Source: Pseudomonas graminis (GTDB taxonomy: Bacteria > Pseudomonadota > Gammaproteobacteria > Pseudomonadales > Pseudomonadaceae). From it: 64,000 bases of DNA. Position 1 is the stretch's first letter, and every line of letters begins with the position of its first letter. The stretch spans positions 2,383,001-2,447,000 of the forward strand of contig NZ_CP053746.1 in assembly GCF_013201545.1 (NCBI RefSeq), given 5' to 3'. Positions 56,483 to 64,000 of the stretch are shown piece after piece. The translations under genes and the position numbers were made by a program. The notes below the pieces were generated by a model that searched no databases, was not told the DNA's origin, and saw nothing but the letters and a program-made list of their open reading frames with translations.

Positions 56483-56764
56483 TTACGCGCTGCGCGACTG
56501 AGCTGACTGTCGAGCTCGGCGTGCAGGTCGGGCCTCTTCAACTTCCAGCAAGTGCATGGCCAATACGTCAGTCAAAAACCGGAACTGATCGTTGAAACCC
56601 ACCACCTCATTGCTGAAGTGGTTTTCCGCCGACGGCATCATGAAGCCGCCGAAGCGGTTGTCCTCAACGAGACCATGGCTATTTTTGCGGGCGATGACAT
56701 GTTGTGAGTAATAGTTCTTTCCGAATGTGGGAAAGCTAACGTGCAAAGTGACGTCTCGGGTCAT
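56483..56764 (-). CDS. hypothetical protein, possibly frameshifted at its 3' end
   Basis: A 93-residue frame beginning MTRDVTLHVSFPTFGKNYYSQ with GGAG 8 bases before the ATG. The sequence is ordinary protein-like up to LLEVEEA, then turns into a low-quality Arg/Ala/Ser tail. Dropping one base of the G3 run at 56530-56532 gives instead DLHAELDSQLSRAARNAALNNAIHAAR and a stop at 56446, which looks more native. Family not recognised. Confidence 0.5.
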   Translation of the reverse strand: MTRDVTLHVSFPTFGKNYYSQHVIARKNSHGLVEDNRFGGFMMPSAENHFSNEVVGFNDQFRFLTDVLAMHLLEVEEARPARRARQSAQSRSA

Positions 56765-56833
56765 GTCGATTGCTCCGCATCTAACAGCAAGTTGAAAGCG
56801 TGAAAGGTGCTGATAAGTGTCAGCTACTTGGCC

Positions 56834-56971
56834 TTAGTTGGCCGGTGCCACAACACGACTGTCCGCTTCGTCCGCGGTCATCAAGACCGATCCCAGATCG
56901 AAGAGTTTGAGGGCGACGACGTAGCTGGTGAGTGCTGCGAGCGTCAAGCAAGTAAGGAGATGAACGATCAT
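56834..56971 (-). CDS. small single-helix membrane protein
   Basis: A 45-residue frame: MIVHLLTCLTLAALTSYVVA, then KLFDLGSVLMTADEADSRVVAPAN. One hydrophobic helix and a purine-rich AGGGCAGGAA upstream of the ATG support expression. No family recognised. The surrounding 56296-57237 region holds only short frames. Confidence 0.45.
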   Translation of the reverse strand: MIVHLLTCLTLAALTSYVVALKLFDLGSVLMTADEADSRVVAPAN

Positions 56972-57237
56972 TTTCCTGCCCTCGGTCGTGTTTGGGTGTG
57001 AGGGCGATGGTACGCCCATGAGTTGTGAGCGGAAGGCATTCGCGGGAATGTTGGTTATCGATGGGAATGATGGACCGGTCGCTGTGGCGCGGCGAACGAG
57101 TTCATGGGGGAGTGAGTTTGCCCACGAGCACGGCTTTGAGACGCCGGCTGTCTAGCGGATACGCAGCTGTTTTGCGAGGAGGCTTGAGCGACGTCACGGT
57201 CGCTCCCGCCTTCCTGACTGCGTTCGGGGTTTCGCCT

Positions 57238-58416
57238 CTATGCCCGAATGGTTTCGCCATAGCGATGGGTCGCCAGGCACGCCAGCAGCAGGCCGCTGAT
57301 CGCTACCATCCCGCCGACCAGACCGATATTGGCCACGCCGAGCTGGCTGATCACCACACTGCCGAGCAGCGCGCCACCGCCGATACCGATGTTGTAGATG
57401 CCTGAATGCAGCGCCATTGCCACGTCTGTTGCATCCGGCGCCATCGCCAGCACCTTGGACTGCATCACCAGACCAAAGCACATGATCGCCATGCCCCAGA
57501 CCACGCTCAGCACACCCATCGACGATGAGTTGCCGGACAGCGGGAGCAACAGAATCAGACAGGCCGCCAGGGCGCCGATCGCGGTGATCAGCAGGCCACG
57601 TGGGTAACGGTTGTTGTAGCGGCTGAAGATCACCGATCCGATGATGCCGGCACCGCCGAACAGCAAGAGGATGACGGTGGTCATGTCGCCGGTCATCTTC
57701 GCCACGAGCTGTGCGAACGGTTCGATGTAGCTGTAGGCCGTGAACTGCGCGGTGACCACCAGAGCCGTCAACAGATAGAGCGACATCAATGCCGGGCGCT
57801 TGAACAGCATCGGCAGGCTTTGCAGCGAGCCCGAGTTCTGGCTTGGCAGCAGCGGCAACGACTTCATCAGCACCAGCACGGTCAGGCCTGAGGCAATGGC
57901 AATCGCAAGGAATGTTGCGCGCCACCCCAGCGCTTCACCCAGCACGCGCCCCAGCGGAATACCAAGCACCATCGCCAGCGCGGTACCGGTGGCCAGCAGG
58001 CCGAGGGCTTGAACCTGCTTGCCCTCTGGCGCCACCCGTACGGCGAGCGATGCGGTGACCGACCAGAACACGGCGTGGGCCACCGCAATACCGACGCGAC
58101 TGACCAACAGCATGCCGAAGCTCGATGACAGGCTCGACATCACATGAGCGGCGATGAACGTCAGAAACACAAACAACAGCAACTTGCGTCGCTCGATATT
58201 GCGGGTCAGCAGCATCATCGGCAGCGAGGTCAGCGAGACGATCCACGCGTACACCGTCAGCATCAGGCCGACCTGTGCGGTGGTCATGTCGAAGCTGTGG
58301 CCGATGGCGCTCAACAAACCCACCGGCACGAATTCGGTGGTGTTGAAGATGAAAGCTGCCAATGCCAGCGCGATGACGCTCAGCCAACTTCCGGTGGGTG
58401 GGTTAGTGGTATTCAT
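57238..58416 (-). CDS. MFS sugar efflux transporter, SotB-like
   Basis: 392-residue inner-membrane exporter with 12 hydrophobic helices; [19 protein letters not shown] and [11 protein letters not shown] and the [18 protein letters not shown] block match the DHA1/SotB (YdeA) sugar and arabinose efflux group, close to SotB in length (396). Start at 58416 leaves a long 12-base gap to the AGGAGG site, so the exact start is uncertain. Substrate not assignable. Confidence 0.8.
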   Translation of the reverse strand: MNTTNPPTGSWLSVIALALAAFIFNTTEFVPVGLLSAIGHSFDMTTAQVGLMLTVYAWIVSLTSLPMMLLTRNIERRKLLLFVFLTFIAAHVMSSLSSSFGMLLVSRVGIAVAHAVFWSVTASLAVRVAPEGKQVQALGLLATGTALAMVLGIPLGRVLGEALGWRATFLAIAIASGLTVLVLMKSLPLLPSQNSGSLQSLPMLFKRPALMSLYLLTALVVTAQFTAYSYIEPFAQLVAKMTGDMTTVILLLFGGAGIIGSVIFSRYNNRYPRGLLITAIGALAACLILLLPLSGNSSSMGVLSVVWGMAIMCFGLVMQSKVLAMAPDATDVAMALHSGIYNIGIGGGALLGSVVISQLGVANIGLVGGMVAISGLLLACLATHRYGETIRA

Positions 58417-58808
58417 TAAAACGAATGCCCTCCTTAATAATTCGGTTGGCCGCGTCCTCAACAAAAACGCCGACAAGCAGGAAGACCGCTCGAGGCTTTT
58501 GCCTAGGCGGTGCATGCGGTCAGCTGAATATTATGAGTATGGGGAGATGCGACGAGATGTTGCGGATTCTACGCCGTTGTAAACGTTGTCACAACGCAGG
58601 TCCGGGTTGAGAGGGGCGTTCATTTGTCGCAGCCTCGCTACCTCTGTGGCTTCTGGCATCAGAAAAGAAGGAGGGAGCAGTGAGATCCGCGTTCGACGTA
58701 AGGCGCCGTTGACGAAACCGCCCGTCTAATCCGCGGCACTTGGAGCGCTCGCGGGCTTCTGATGGTCATGGTGCGGACAACTCGCACGTAAACGAGGAGA
58801 TCGAATTC
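58417..58808. other. intergenic gap between MFS exporter and acidic protein
   Basis: A 392-base stretch between two divergent genes. It should contain both promoters. No gene, repeat or convincing promoter was recognised in it. Confidence 0.4.
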
Positions 58809-59012
58809 ATGGCTAATGACACTTCGCTTACAGGGACCAGCGCGCAGACGGATCCGGATAAGGATCTTGGGTTTAATGAAGAATCGCCCGATGTCTCCGA
58901 TCCGCAGGTTGACCCTACTGAGCCCGCGCGTACTGAGAACGATCCGGTGACTGAAGAGCCAACCACTCGCCGTGGGAATGATGAGCCGTTGCCGGGGAAG
59001 GGCGGGGTCTGA
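58809..59012 (+). CDS. small acidic disordered protein
   Basis: 67 residues beginning MANDTSLTGTSAQTDPDKDLG and ending GNDEPLPGKGGV, rich in Asp, Glu, Pro and Thr, with no hydrophobic segment, so it is probably intrinsically disordered. GAGGAG lies about 10 bases before the ATG and a terminator follows 22 bases after the stop, so it looks like a complete single-gene unit. Function unknown. Confidence 0.65.
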   Translation: MANDTSLTGTSAQTDPDKDLGFNEESPDVSDPQVDPTEPARTENDPVTEEPTTRRGNDEPLPGKGGV

Positions 59013-59033
59013 TCGACTCGCGCTGAACCTAAA

Positions 59034-59063
59034 AGCCCTGCTGATTCGAGCGGGGTTTTTTTT
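59034..59063 (+). terminator. intrinsic terminator of the acidic protein gene
   Basis: CCCTGCT and AGCGGGG pair (one G-T wobble) around a 6-base loop, followed by eight T. Confidence 0.85.
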
Positions 59064-59137
59064 GTGGCTATGGCGGTGTTCTAAGGCAGTGCGGTGTTTT
59101 AGGGTAACGAGCATTCGCGGTAGGTCACCGCTCTCAG

Positions 59138-59172
59138 TGGGACCGGCTTTAGCCGGGAAGGGGCCGGTGTGA
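59138..59172. repeat. REP-like intergenic repeat
   Basis: GTGGGACCGGCTTTAGCCGG and the following GGGGCCGGTG form a compact imperfect palindrome (CCGGCTTTAGCCGG). This is a second Pseudomonas extragenic-repeat sequence type, different from the one at 38386. The rest of the 59064-59406 gap shows nothing recognisable. Confidence 0.65.
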
Positions 59173-59406
59173 GCGCCATCAACTTCGGTATCGCATGGCC
59201 TCATGCTGTGAGTGTCTTCCTGGCTATCTCTCATGCCTTACCGGCTAGGGCCGAACAAGATGAGTACAAGCGCTGTTCCAATGGGAGTGGCGATCAGATT
59301 TCTCGATCCGCCCCGAGACGAATGCTGGCTTGGCGCCTGACCTGCTTGCAAAGATCGAGTGACCGTGTAACACCAATTTCGAAGTCGATATTTTCAAGGA
59401 GTCATC

Positions 59407-59871
59407 GTGCGTAAGACGCTTTGTGTCCTCATTGCCCTGCTGTTGGGAGGCTGCGCTTCGAAAGTGGTGGAGTATGCCGCAGCACCGATCACCGACGAGC
59501 AGGCAAAGTCTGTGATTGAGCAGGTGCTTATGGAGCAGCCTCAAAAGACCAGACCCGAGCAGGTCATCATTACTTCGGAATACATCGCTTACGGCAGCGG
59601 CGTAGTTTCCGAGACCAATGGATTCGCGAGTGCGATGCCGTTGGGCAACGGCGCATTCGCTGCGGGCACGTCGAGAACCAATTCGAAATCGCTAGTCACG
59701 CGAATTTATTTCAACTCAATTGGCGACGTGAAGCTTTACTCCAAACGAGGACGTTGGGTAGTCATCACCCGCAGTCAGGCGGGTTCTGTTTTGAACAATG
59801 TGCTGGTGGACAATCAGGCAAAAGCTCAACGGTTTGTGGATTCGATGGTGCATTTTAGAAAGGGATTATGA
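59407..59871 (+). CDS. hypothetical lipoprotein
   Basis: 154 residues from a GTG start with AAGGAG 7 bases upstream. The signal peptide MRKTLCVLIALLLGGCAS has a clear lipobox with the lipidated Cys at residue 16. The mature part is beta-rich, about 135 residues, with VIITSEYIAYGSGVV and LVTRIYFNSIGDVKLYSKRGRWVV, suggesting a small PH-like or beta-sandwich domain. Position +2 after Cys is Ala-Ser, so outer-membrane sorting is likely. Function unknown. Confidence 0.8.
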   Translation: MRKTLCVLIALLLGGCASKVVEYAAAPITDEQAKSVIEQVLMEQPQKTRPEQVIITSEYIAYGSGVVSETNGFASAMPLGNGAFAAGTSRTNSKSLVTRIYFNSIGDVKLYSKRGRWVVITRSQAGSVLNNVLVDNQAKAQRFVDSMVHFRKGL

Positions 59872-59920
59872 CGCCTTGGCTTGCGCCGGCGCGGTGTCCA
59901 ACACATCAAAATCCAGGCAC

Positions 59921-59950
59921 AAAAAAAGACGTCCGGGGACGTCTTCTTTT
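59921..59950. terminator. terminator of ssrA
   Basis: AAGACGTCC and GGACGTCTT pair around a 2-base loop with A7 on one side and CTTTTT on the other. On the minus strand it directly follows the tmRNA 3' end; on the plus strand it follows the lipoprotein gene. Confidence 0.85.
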
Positions 59951-59957
59951 TAGGATT

Positions 59958-60349
59958 TGGTGGAGCCGGGGGGATTTGAACCCCCGTCCGCCAGTACTCC
60001 GCTTTCGGGCCTACATGCTTAGCCGTGTCTATTAAGTTAACCCTCAGCGACCCGACGGGCAGGGTGCTTTGGGCGAGCTGTGTAAGTTTTAGCCGATTCG
60101 TCCACAGCGTACTGCACGGCGATCCTGTTCTATATGACAATCACTTTGGGTTTACAGGCATCCCCTGGTGATTGCTGGAGCCGAAGCTACCAGAAGGAAG
60201 GCTAGCACCGCTTACGCGGCGAGAGCTTGTTCCCCGTAGGTTTCGTCATTGGCAACTATAGAAAGTTGCAACAGTGGATTTACGACTTCTGTTACCAAGT
60301 CGGCATGCCCCTAGAGTTTCATCACCGGCGTCGAATCCTAATCGGCCCC
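59958..60349 (-). ncRNA. ssrA: transfer-messenger RNA (tmRNA)
   Basis: Rescues stalled ribosomes and tags the nascent peptide. The 5' end reads GGGGCCGATTAGGATTCGAC and the 3' end is a tRNA-like arm with GGTTCAAATCC and GGCTCCACCA; the two ends pair as an acceptor stem. The tag reading frame (60253-60212) encodes ANDETYGEQALAA and stops at TAA. Length about 392 bases, normal for Pseudomonas. Confidence 0.95.
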
Positions 60350-60462
60350 AATTCTGCTGCTCTAGCAGTCAGGCGGCGGAGTCTACCCGAATCAATGAGA
60401 TACGTCGACCGTTCGCCTGACATTCCGCTCGCGACGGCGTTGGGCCAGTCGCGATTCGGGCA

Positions 60463-60753
60463 TTACTTGGCGGCACCGCCGTCGCTGCCGTCACCGCCGG
60501 TTTTCAGCTCGGTGATTTTCTTGGTGGTGATCGAGATGCACTCTTTGTCATTGCCGCTTTTTTGCGCGGCAGTGGCATCGGCGACGGTTTTTTCAATGTC
60601 AGTCTTGCTGTCGCCGGTCAGGTTGGTGGTGGTCGACGCCTCAGCATTTTTCAGTGCCGCGATGTTCGCGCCGCACAGGTCATCAGCAGCGAAGACCGGG
60701 GAACCCAACAGTGCAGCGGTAAGAAACAGTCCAGTCAGTGCGGTGCGCTTCAT
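60463..60753 (-). CDS. small two-cysteine periplasmic protein, paralogue
   Basis: A 96-residue exported protein: signal peptide MKRTALTGLFLTAALLGSPVFA, then ADDLCGANIAALKNAEAS and a helix-rich domain with a second Cys in DKECISITT, and a Gly/Asp tail. Homologous to the protein at 55071-55343, with the same Cys spacing pattern. GGAG precedes the ATG by 8 bases. It lies upstream-facing next to tmRNA. Function unknown. Confidence 0.78.
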   Translation of the reverse strand: MKRTALTGLFLTAALLGSPVFAADDLCGANIAALKNAEASTTTNLTGDSKTDIEKTVADATAAQKSGNDKECISITTKKITELKTGGDGSDGGAAK

Positions 60754-60817
60754 GTGTATCTCCTTGAGCCTGTTGACTCGGTATCGCCGACTGATTCCGC
60801 CGGTGCCCGAGATAGAG

Positions 60818-60847
60818 GAAAAAAGCGCCGAATGGGTTGTGGCGCTT
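60818..60847 (-). terminator. terminator of the lactate operon
   Basis: On the minus strand AAGCGCC and GGCGCTT pair around an 11-base loop and are followed by TTTTTT. It lies about 115 bases after the stop of the FAD/Fe-S dehydrogenase. Confidence 0.7.
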
Positions 60848-60963
60848 AAAGAGATGGACTGCCGACCATCGCAGGGGTTCTATTTTTTTTCATCATGCTG
60901 TGAAAAAGCCACGTTGCCGGATGTTTCGAGATAATGGTGCCATCTACGCCCCATTTGTGTGCA

Positions 60964-63774
60964 TCAAGCGGTTCTTGGTTGAGTCACCCTGTCCACGAGA
61001 TAGACCAGACCGTGATAGTCGATACCGCCGTGCTGCGTGAGCCCGATCTCGCACGTCCGGCTGGTCGAAATGCCTTCATCGCAGAATTGAACAGCGTCTT
61101 TCAACGAGCGCAGCGCATGGGCATTCAGCTCGGGCGTCATGAACCCTTTATCCCCCGCGAACCCGCAGCAATGAATACCTTCGGGGATGACCACATTCAC
61201 GCTGCACATCCGTGCGAGGTCGATCAGCGCCTGGCTCTCGCCCAGGTGTTGCGTGCTGCAGGTGACGTGAACAGCGATGGGCGCCTGCTGCGGGGTGAAC
61301 ACCAGTTTGTCCAGCAGATGGGTGCGGATGAAACGCACTGGGTCGTACAGGTCGAGTCGGGTTTCCTTGAGGTCTTGAACCAGGCGCAATGTGCAGGGAC
61401 TGGTGTCGCAGTAAATCGGATCGAGCCCGCCGCGGCTGGCCTTGGTCAACGCGGCAAGCAGTTGCTGACGCTTGCCTTCCGCCTGTTCGGCGTAGCCCTT
61501 CGAGGCGAAAGGCTGGCCGCAGCACAGGCTGTCCTGGTCTTCCGGAAACACCACCTGATAACCGGCTTTCTCCAGCAGCTTTTGGGTCTTGTCCATCAGC
61601 GACATCTGTTCGCGATCACCTGCCGCAGGCCCCATGACACGGGACACGCAGGCCGCCAGATAAACCACGCGAGGGCGCTGATCTTCAACCGGCGGGGAGA
61701 ATCGAATAGCGTGTTCTGGCTGCGGCATGGCTGGCGTCCACTGCGGCACGCGGCCTGAGGACGCCTTGCTCAGCGCGCTGGATATCTTCGCAAGCCTCGG
61801 TGCGCCAAGCAGCATGCGGGCGCCATTGGCCGCATGCAGCGTAAATCGCGCGCCCTTCATGGCTGTCGCAAAGTGCTGACCGATCCAGCTCGCGGCCTTG
61901 TCATGATGCGCTTGCTGCCCGCGAAGCTTCTTCACCAGCTCGCCGGTATTGATGCCGACCGGGCAACGCTGCGCGCACAAACCGGTGGCAGCGCAGGTGT
62001 CGATGCCCTGGTATTGGTAGTCGCGCTCCAGCTGAGTTGTGTCGGTGCCTGCGCGTTTCTTCGCCTGAATGTCCCGCCACATGACGATGCGTTGCCGTGG
62101 GCTCAGGGTCAGCCCTTTCGACGGACACACCGGCTCGCAAAAGCCGCACTCGATGCATTTGTCGATGATCGCATCGGCCGCTGGCATGGGTTTCAGGTGC
62201 TTGAGGTGCACCTGCGGATCTTCACTGAGCACGACGTCGGGATTGAGGATGCCAGCGGGGTCGAGCAGCCGTTTGAGTTGCCACATCAGCGCGTAAGCCT
62301 CGCGGCCCCACTCAAGCTCCACGAAGGGCGCCATGTTGCGGCCGGTGCCGTGTTCGGCTTTCAGTGAGCCATTGAACTCCACGGCCACCAGGTGCGTGAC
62401 GTCGTCCATGAAGGCTGAATAGCGCGCGATCTCCTTCGGATCGTTGAAGCCCTGAGTGAAGACAAAGTGCAAGTTGCCCTCCAGCGCGTGGCCGAACAGG
62501 ATCGCCTCGTCGTAGCGGTGCTTTTCGAACAGCTCGATCAATCGCCGAACGCCGATGGCCAGTTGCTCGACGGGGAAGGTCACGTCCTCGATGATCACCG
62601 TCGTACCGGTCTCACGCACCGCGCCGACGGCAGGGAAGGTGTCCTTGCGAATGGCCCAGAGCCGGGCGTTTTCGGTCGCGTCTTCGGTGAAATCGACTTG
62701 CTTCTCGACCGGGAAGTGCGCGATTGACGCCATGACCTGCGCCAGTTGTTCGTGCAGCAACGGTCGGGTCGCGGCGCGGGCTTCGATCAACAGTGCGCAG
62801 GCACCCTCCGACAGCTCACGAACAAATGCCGGCATGCCTGGCTTGTTCTGCACCGAGCGCAGGCTGCGTCGATCAAGCAGTTCGACGGCAGCGACCGGCT
62901 GGGTTTTCAGAACCGTCACAGCGTTGCAGCAGGTTTCGATGTCGGGAAAGACAATCAGCGCCGTCGCTTTACTTGGGTGATCAGGCACCGTGTCGTATGT
63001 CACCGCGCTGATGAAACCCAGCGTGCCCTCCGAACCCACCAGCAGATGGCTGAGGATGTCGAGGGGCTCGTCGAAGTCCACCAAGGCGTTCAGCGACAGG
63101 CCGCAGGTGTTCTTCAGGCGGTACTTATGGCGAATCTTCGCAGCGAGTTCGGTGTTTGCGCGGGTCTCGCGACCCAGTTGCGCAAGGCGCTCCAGCAGAT
63201 CGGCATGGCTTACGCGAAAGGCAGCGACGCTGGCGGCGTCCTCGGTGTCCAGGCGGGCGCCGTCGGCGAGCACCAGCCGAATGCCAGCGAGGGTGTGGTA
63301 GGTGTTCTGGGCCGTGCCGCAGCACATGCCGCTGGAATTGTTGGCGACGATGCCGCCGATTTTCGCCGCATGCATGGACGCCGGGTCCGGACCGATCTTG
63401 CGTCCGAATGGCGCCAGCCAGACGTTGGCCTGTGCGCCGATGACGCCGGGTTGCAAACGGATCTGCGCGCCTTGCTCGCGTATTTCACGGCCGTTCCAGT
63501 TGTCGCCGAGCACGATCAACACCGAGTCGCTGATCGCCTGACCCGAGAGGCTGGTGCCCGCCGCGCGGAAGGTCACCGGGACTTTATCGGCCTGCGCCAG
63601 TTTGAGCAGCGTCACGACTTCATCTTCGGATTCGACGCGGATGACCAGTTTGGGGACCAGCCGATAAAAGCTGGCGTCGGTGCCGAATGCCAGGGTCGAG
63701 AGCGGGTCGTCGAAGCGTCGACCGGCAGGAATAAGGCTGTTCACACCGGCCAGAAACGCGGCGGGCAAAGTCAT
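60964..63774 (-). CDS. FAD- and Fe-S-binding D-lactate dehydrogenase-like protein
   Basis: 936-residue membrane-associated dehydrogenase that fuses a GlcD-type FAD domain with a GlpC/GlcF-type iron-sulfur domain. The FAD part (about 35-530) shows TFRAAGTSLSGQA and KIGGIVANNSSGM. Two ferredoxin-type clusters follow (CIECGFCEPVCPS near 550, and CAATGLCAQRCPVG near 600), then two CCG-type domains (CCGQPFA, CCGFAG). ATG at 63774 is chosen over the open-frame start at 63828, which lies near the upstream gene. It follows lldD, as the lldE/dld gene does in pseudomonads. Confidence 0.9.
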   Translation of the reverse strand: MTLPAAFLAGVNSLIPAGRRFDDPLSTLAFGTDASFYRLVPKLVIRVESEDEVVTLLKLAQADKVPVTFRAAGTSLSGQAISDSVLIVLGDNWNGREIREQGAQIRLQPGVIGAQANVWLAPFGRKIGPDPASMHAAKIGGIVANNSSGMCCGTAQNTYHTLAGIRLVLADGARLDTEDAASVAAFRVSHADLLERLAQLGRETRANTELAAKIRHKYRLKNTCGLSLNALVDFDEPLDILSHLLVGSEGTLGFISAVTYDTVPDHPSKATALIVFPDIETCCNAVTVLKTQPVAAVELLDRRSLRSVQNKPGMPAFVRELSEGACALLIEARAATRPLLHEQLAQVMASIAHFPVEKQVDFTEDATENARLWAIRKDTFPAVGAVRETGTTVIIEDVTFPVEQLAIGVRRLIELFEKHRYDEAILFGHALEGNLHFVFTQGFNDPKEIARYSAFMDDVTHLVAVEFNGSLKAEHGTGRNMAPFVELEWGREAYALMWQLKRLLDPAGILNPDVVLSEDPQVHLKHLKPMPAADAIIDKCIECGFCEPVCPSKGLTLSPRQRIVMWRDIQAKKRAGTDTTQLERDYQYQGIDTCAATGLCAQRCPVGINTGELVKKLRGQQAHHDKAASWIGQHFATAMKGARFTLHAANGARMLLGAPRLAKISSALSKASSGRVPQWTPAMPQPEHAIRFSPPVEDQRPRVVYLAACVSRVMGPAAGDREQMSLMDKTQKLLEKAGYQVVFPEDQDSLCCGQPFASKGYAEQAEGKRQQLLAALTKASRGGLDPIYCDTSPCTLRLVQDLKETRLDLYDPVRFIRTHLLDKLVFTPQQAPIAVHVTCSTQHLGESQALIDLARMCSVNVVIPEGIHCCGFAGDKGFMTPELNAHALRSLKDAVQFCDEGISTSRTCEIGLTQHGGIDYHGLVYLVDRVTQPRTA

Positions 63775-63846
63775 GCTGTTTTCCTCGTGGGGCATCTCGG
63801 TGGCGCTGCGGCCTCTGTCGGGCCGCATGCGGGGAATCGGCGCGAG

Positions 63847-64000
63847 TCAGGCGCCCAGTTCGCGGACCAGCGAATCACGGGTGATCTCGCTGATCGACTT
63901 GGCGCCGGTAAGGACCATTGCGACGCGCATTTCCTTCTCGAACAGATCCAGCAGGTTTTTCACCCCGGCCTCGCCGTGGGTGGCCAAGGCGTAGATGAAC
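63847..64000 (-). CDS. lldD: L-lactate dehydrogenase LldD, C-terminal end
   Basis: Only the last 51 codons are in the window: [21 protein letters not shown], then [21 protein letters not shown]. This is the C-terminus of FMN-dependent alpha-hydroxyacid dehydrogenases and fits LldD, which oxidises L-lactate to pyruvate. 73 bases separate its stop from the FAD/Fe-S gene, so the two are probably one operon. The remainder lies beyond base 64000. Confidence 0.85.
   Translation of the reverse strand, partial: FIYALATHGEAGVKNLLDLFEKEMRVAMVLTGAKSISEITRDSLVRELGA

Noticed and set aside
60227..60934. Plus-strand open frame across tmRNA and the small Cys protein gene
   Set aside because: It overlaps a certain RNA gene and a supported minus-strand gene.
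1..64000. CRISPR arrays, insertion sequences and prophage genes
   Set aside because: Searched by eye; no repeat-spacer array, transposase or phage gene was seen.

Overview
This 64 kb window is a chromosomal segment of a Pseudomonas. The gene order is typical of that genus: rpsT-murJ-ribF-ileS-lspA-fkpB-ispH, minor pilins, thiO, pilRS, bamD, rluD, pgeF, clpB, and further on yacG-coaE-pilDCBA, tRNA-Thr, nadC, ampDE. Small genus-restricted families (DUF3094, DUF1780, a PP0621-like protein) and the tmRNA tag ANDETYGEQALAA agree with this. I think the fluorescens/syringae lineage is more likely than P. aeruginosa, but the species cannot be fixed by eye.

Layout. 1-8 kb: ribosomal protein S20 (partial), lipid II flippase, flavin kinase, isoleucyl-tRNA synthetase, prolipoprotein signal peptidase, FKBP isomerase and IspH. 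8-16.5 kb: two adjacent, paralogous minor-pilin sets. Set A is fimT (inverted), pilV, pilW, pilX, pilE and has no pilY1. Set B is fimU, pilV, pilW, pilX, pilY1, pilE. Then come thiO and the PilSR two-component system (17.7-20.6 kb). 21-27.5 kb: bamD, rluD, pgeF, clpB behind a near-consensus sigma-32 promoter, then a four-tRNA cluster (Asn, Pro, Lys, Pro). 27.5-33 kb: a solitary phosphate-binding PstS, a GAF-PAS-GGDEF protein, NDH-2, a frameshifted DUF3094 gene, a MOSC protein and a DUF1780 protein. 33-40 kb is accessory metabolism: an AraC regulator divergent from an MFS carrier, then an FAH-family hydrolase, an SDR and a D-2-hydroxyacid dehydrogenase, followed by a LysR regulator divergent from a YcaC-like hydrolase. 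40-46 kb: yacG, coaE, pilD, pilC, pilB, divergent pilA with a sigma-54 promoter, and tRNA-Thr. 46-55 kb: nadC, a DUF1631 protein, ampD, ampE and a potE-adiA pair behind an Anr/FNR-type promoter. 55-64 kb: small periplasmic proteins, an HPP-family protein, an MFS exporter, tmRNA, and the end of an L-lactate operon (lldD, FAD/Fe-S dehydrogenase).

How the genes fit together. Most of a type IV pilus system is here: motor (PilB), platform (PilC), prepilin peptidase (PilD), major pilin (PilA), two minor-pilin sets, the PilY1 tip protein, and the PilSR switch that should act on the sigma-54 pilA promoter in the same window. The most unusual features are the doubled minor-pilin locus, the uncharacterised AraC-controlled catabolic cassette, the PotE-AdiA pair with a well-spaced Anr-type promoter, two homologous small two-cysteine periplasmic proteins, and two apparent single-base frameshifts in short genes. 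I saw no prophage, insertion sequence or CRISPR array.
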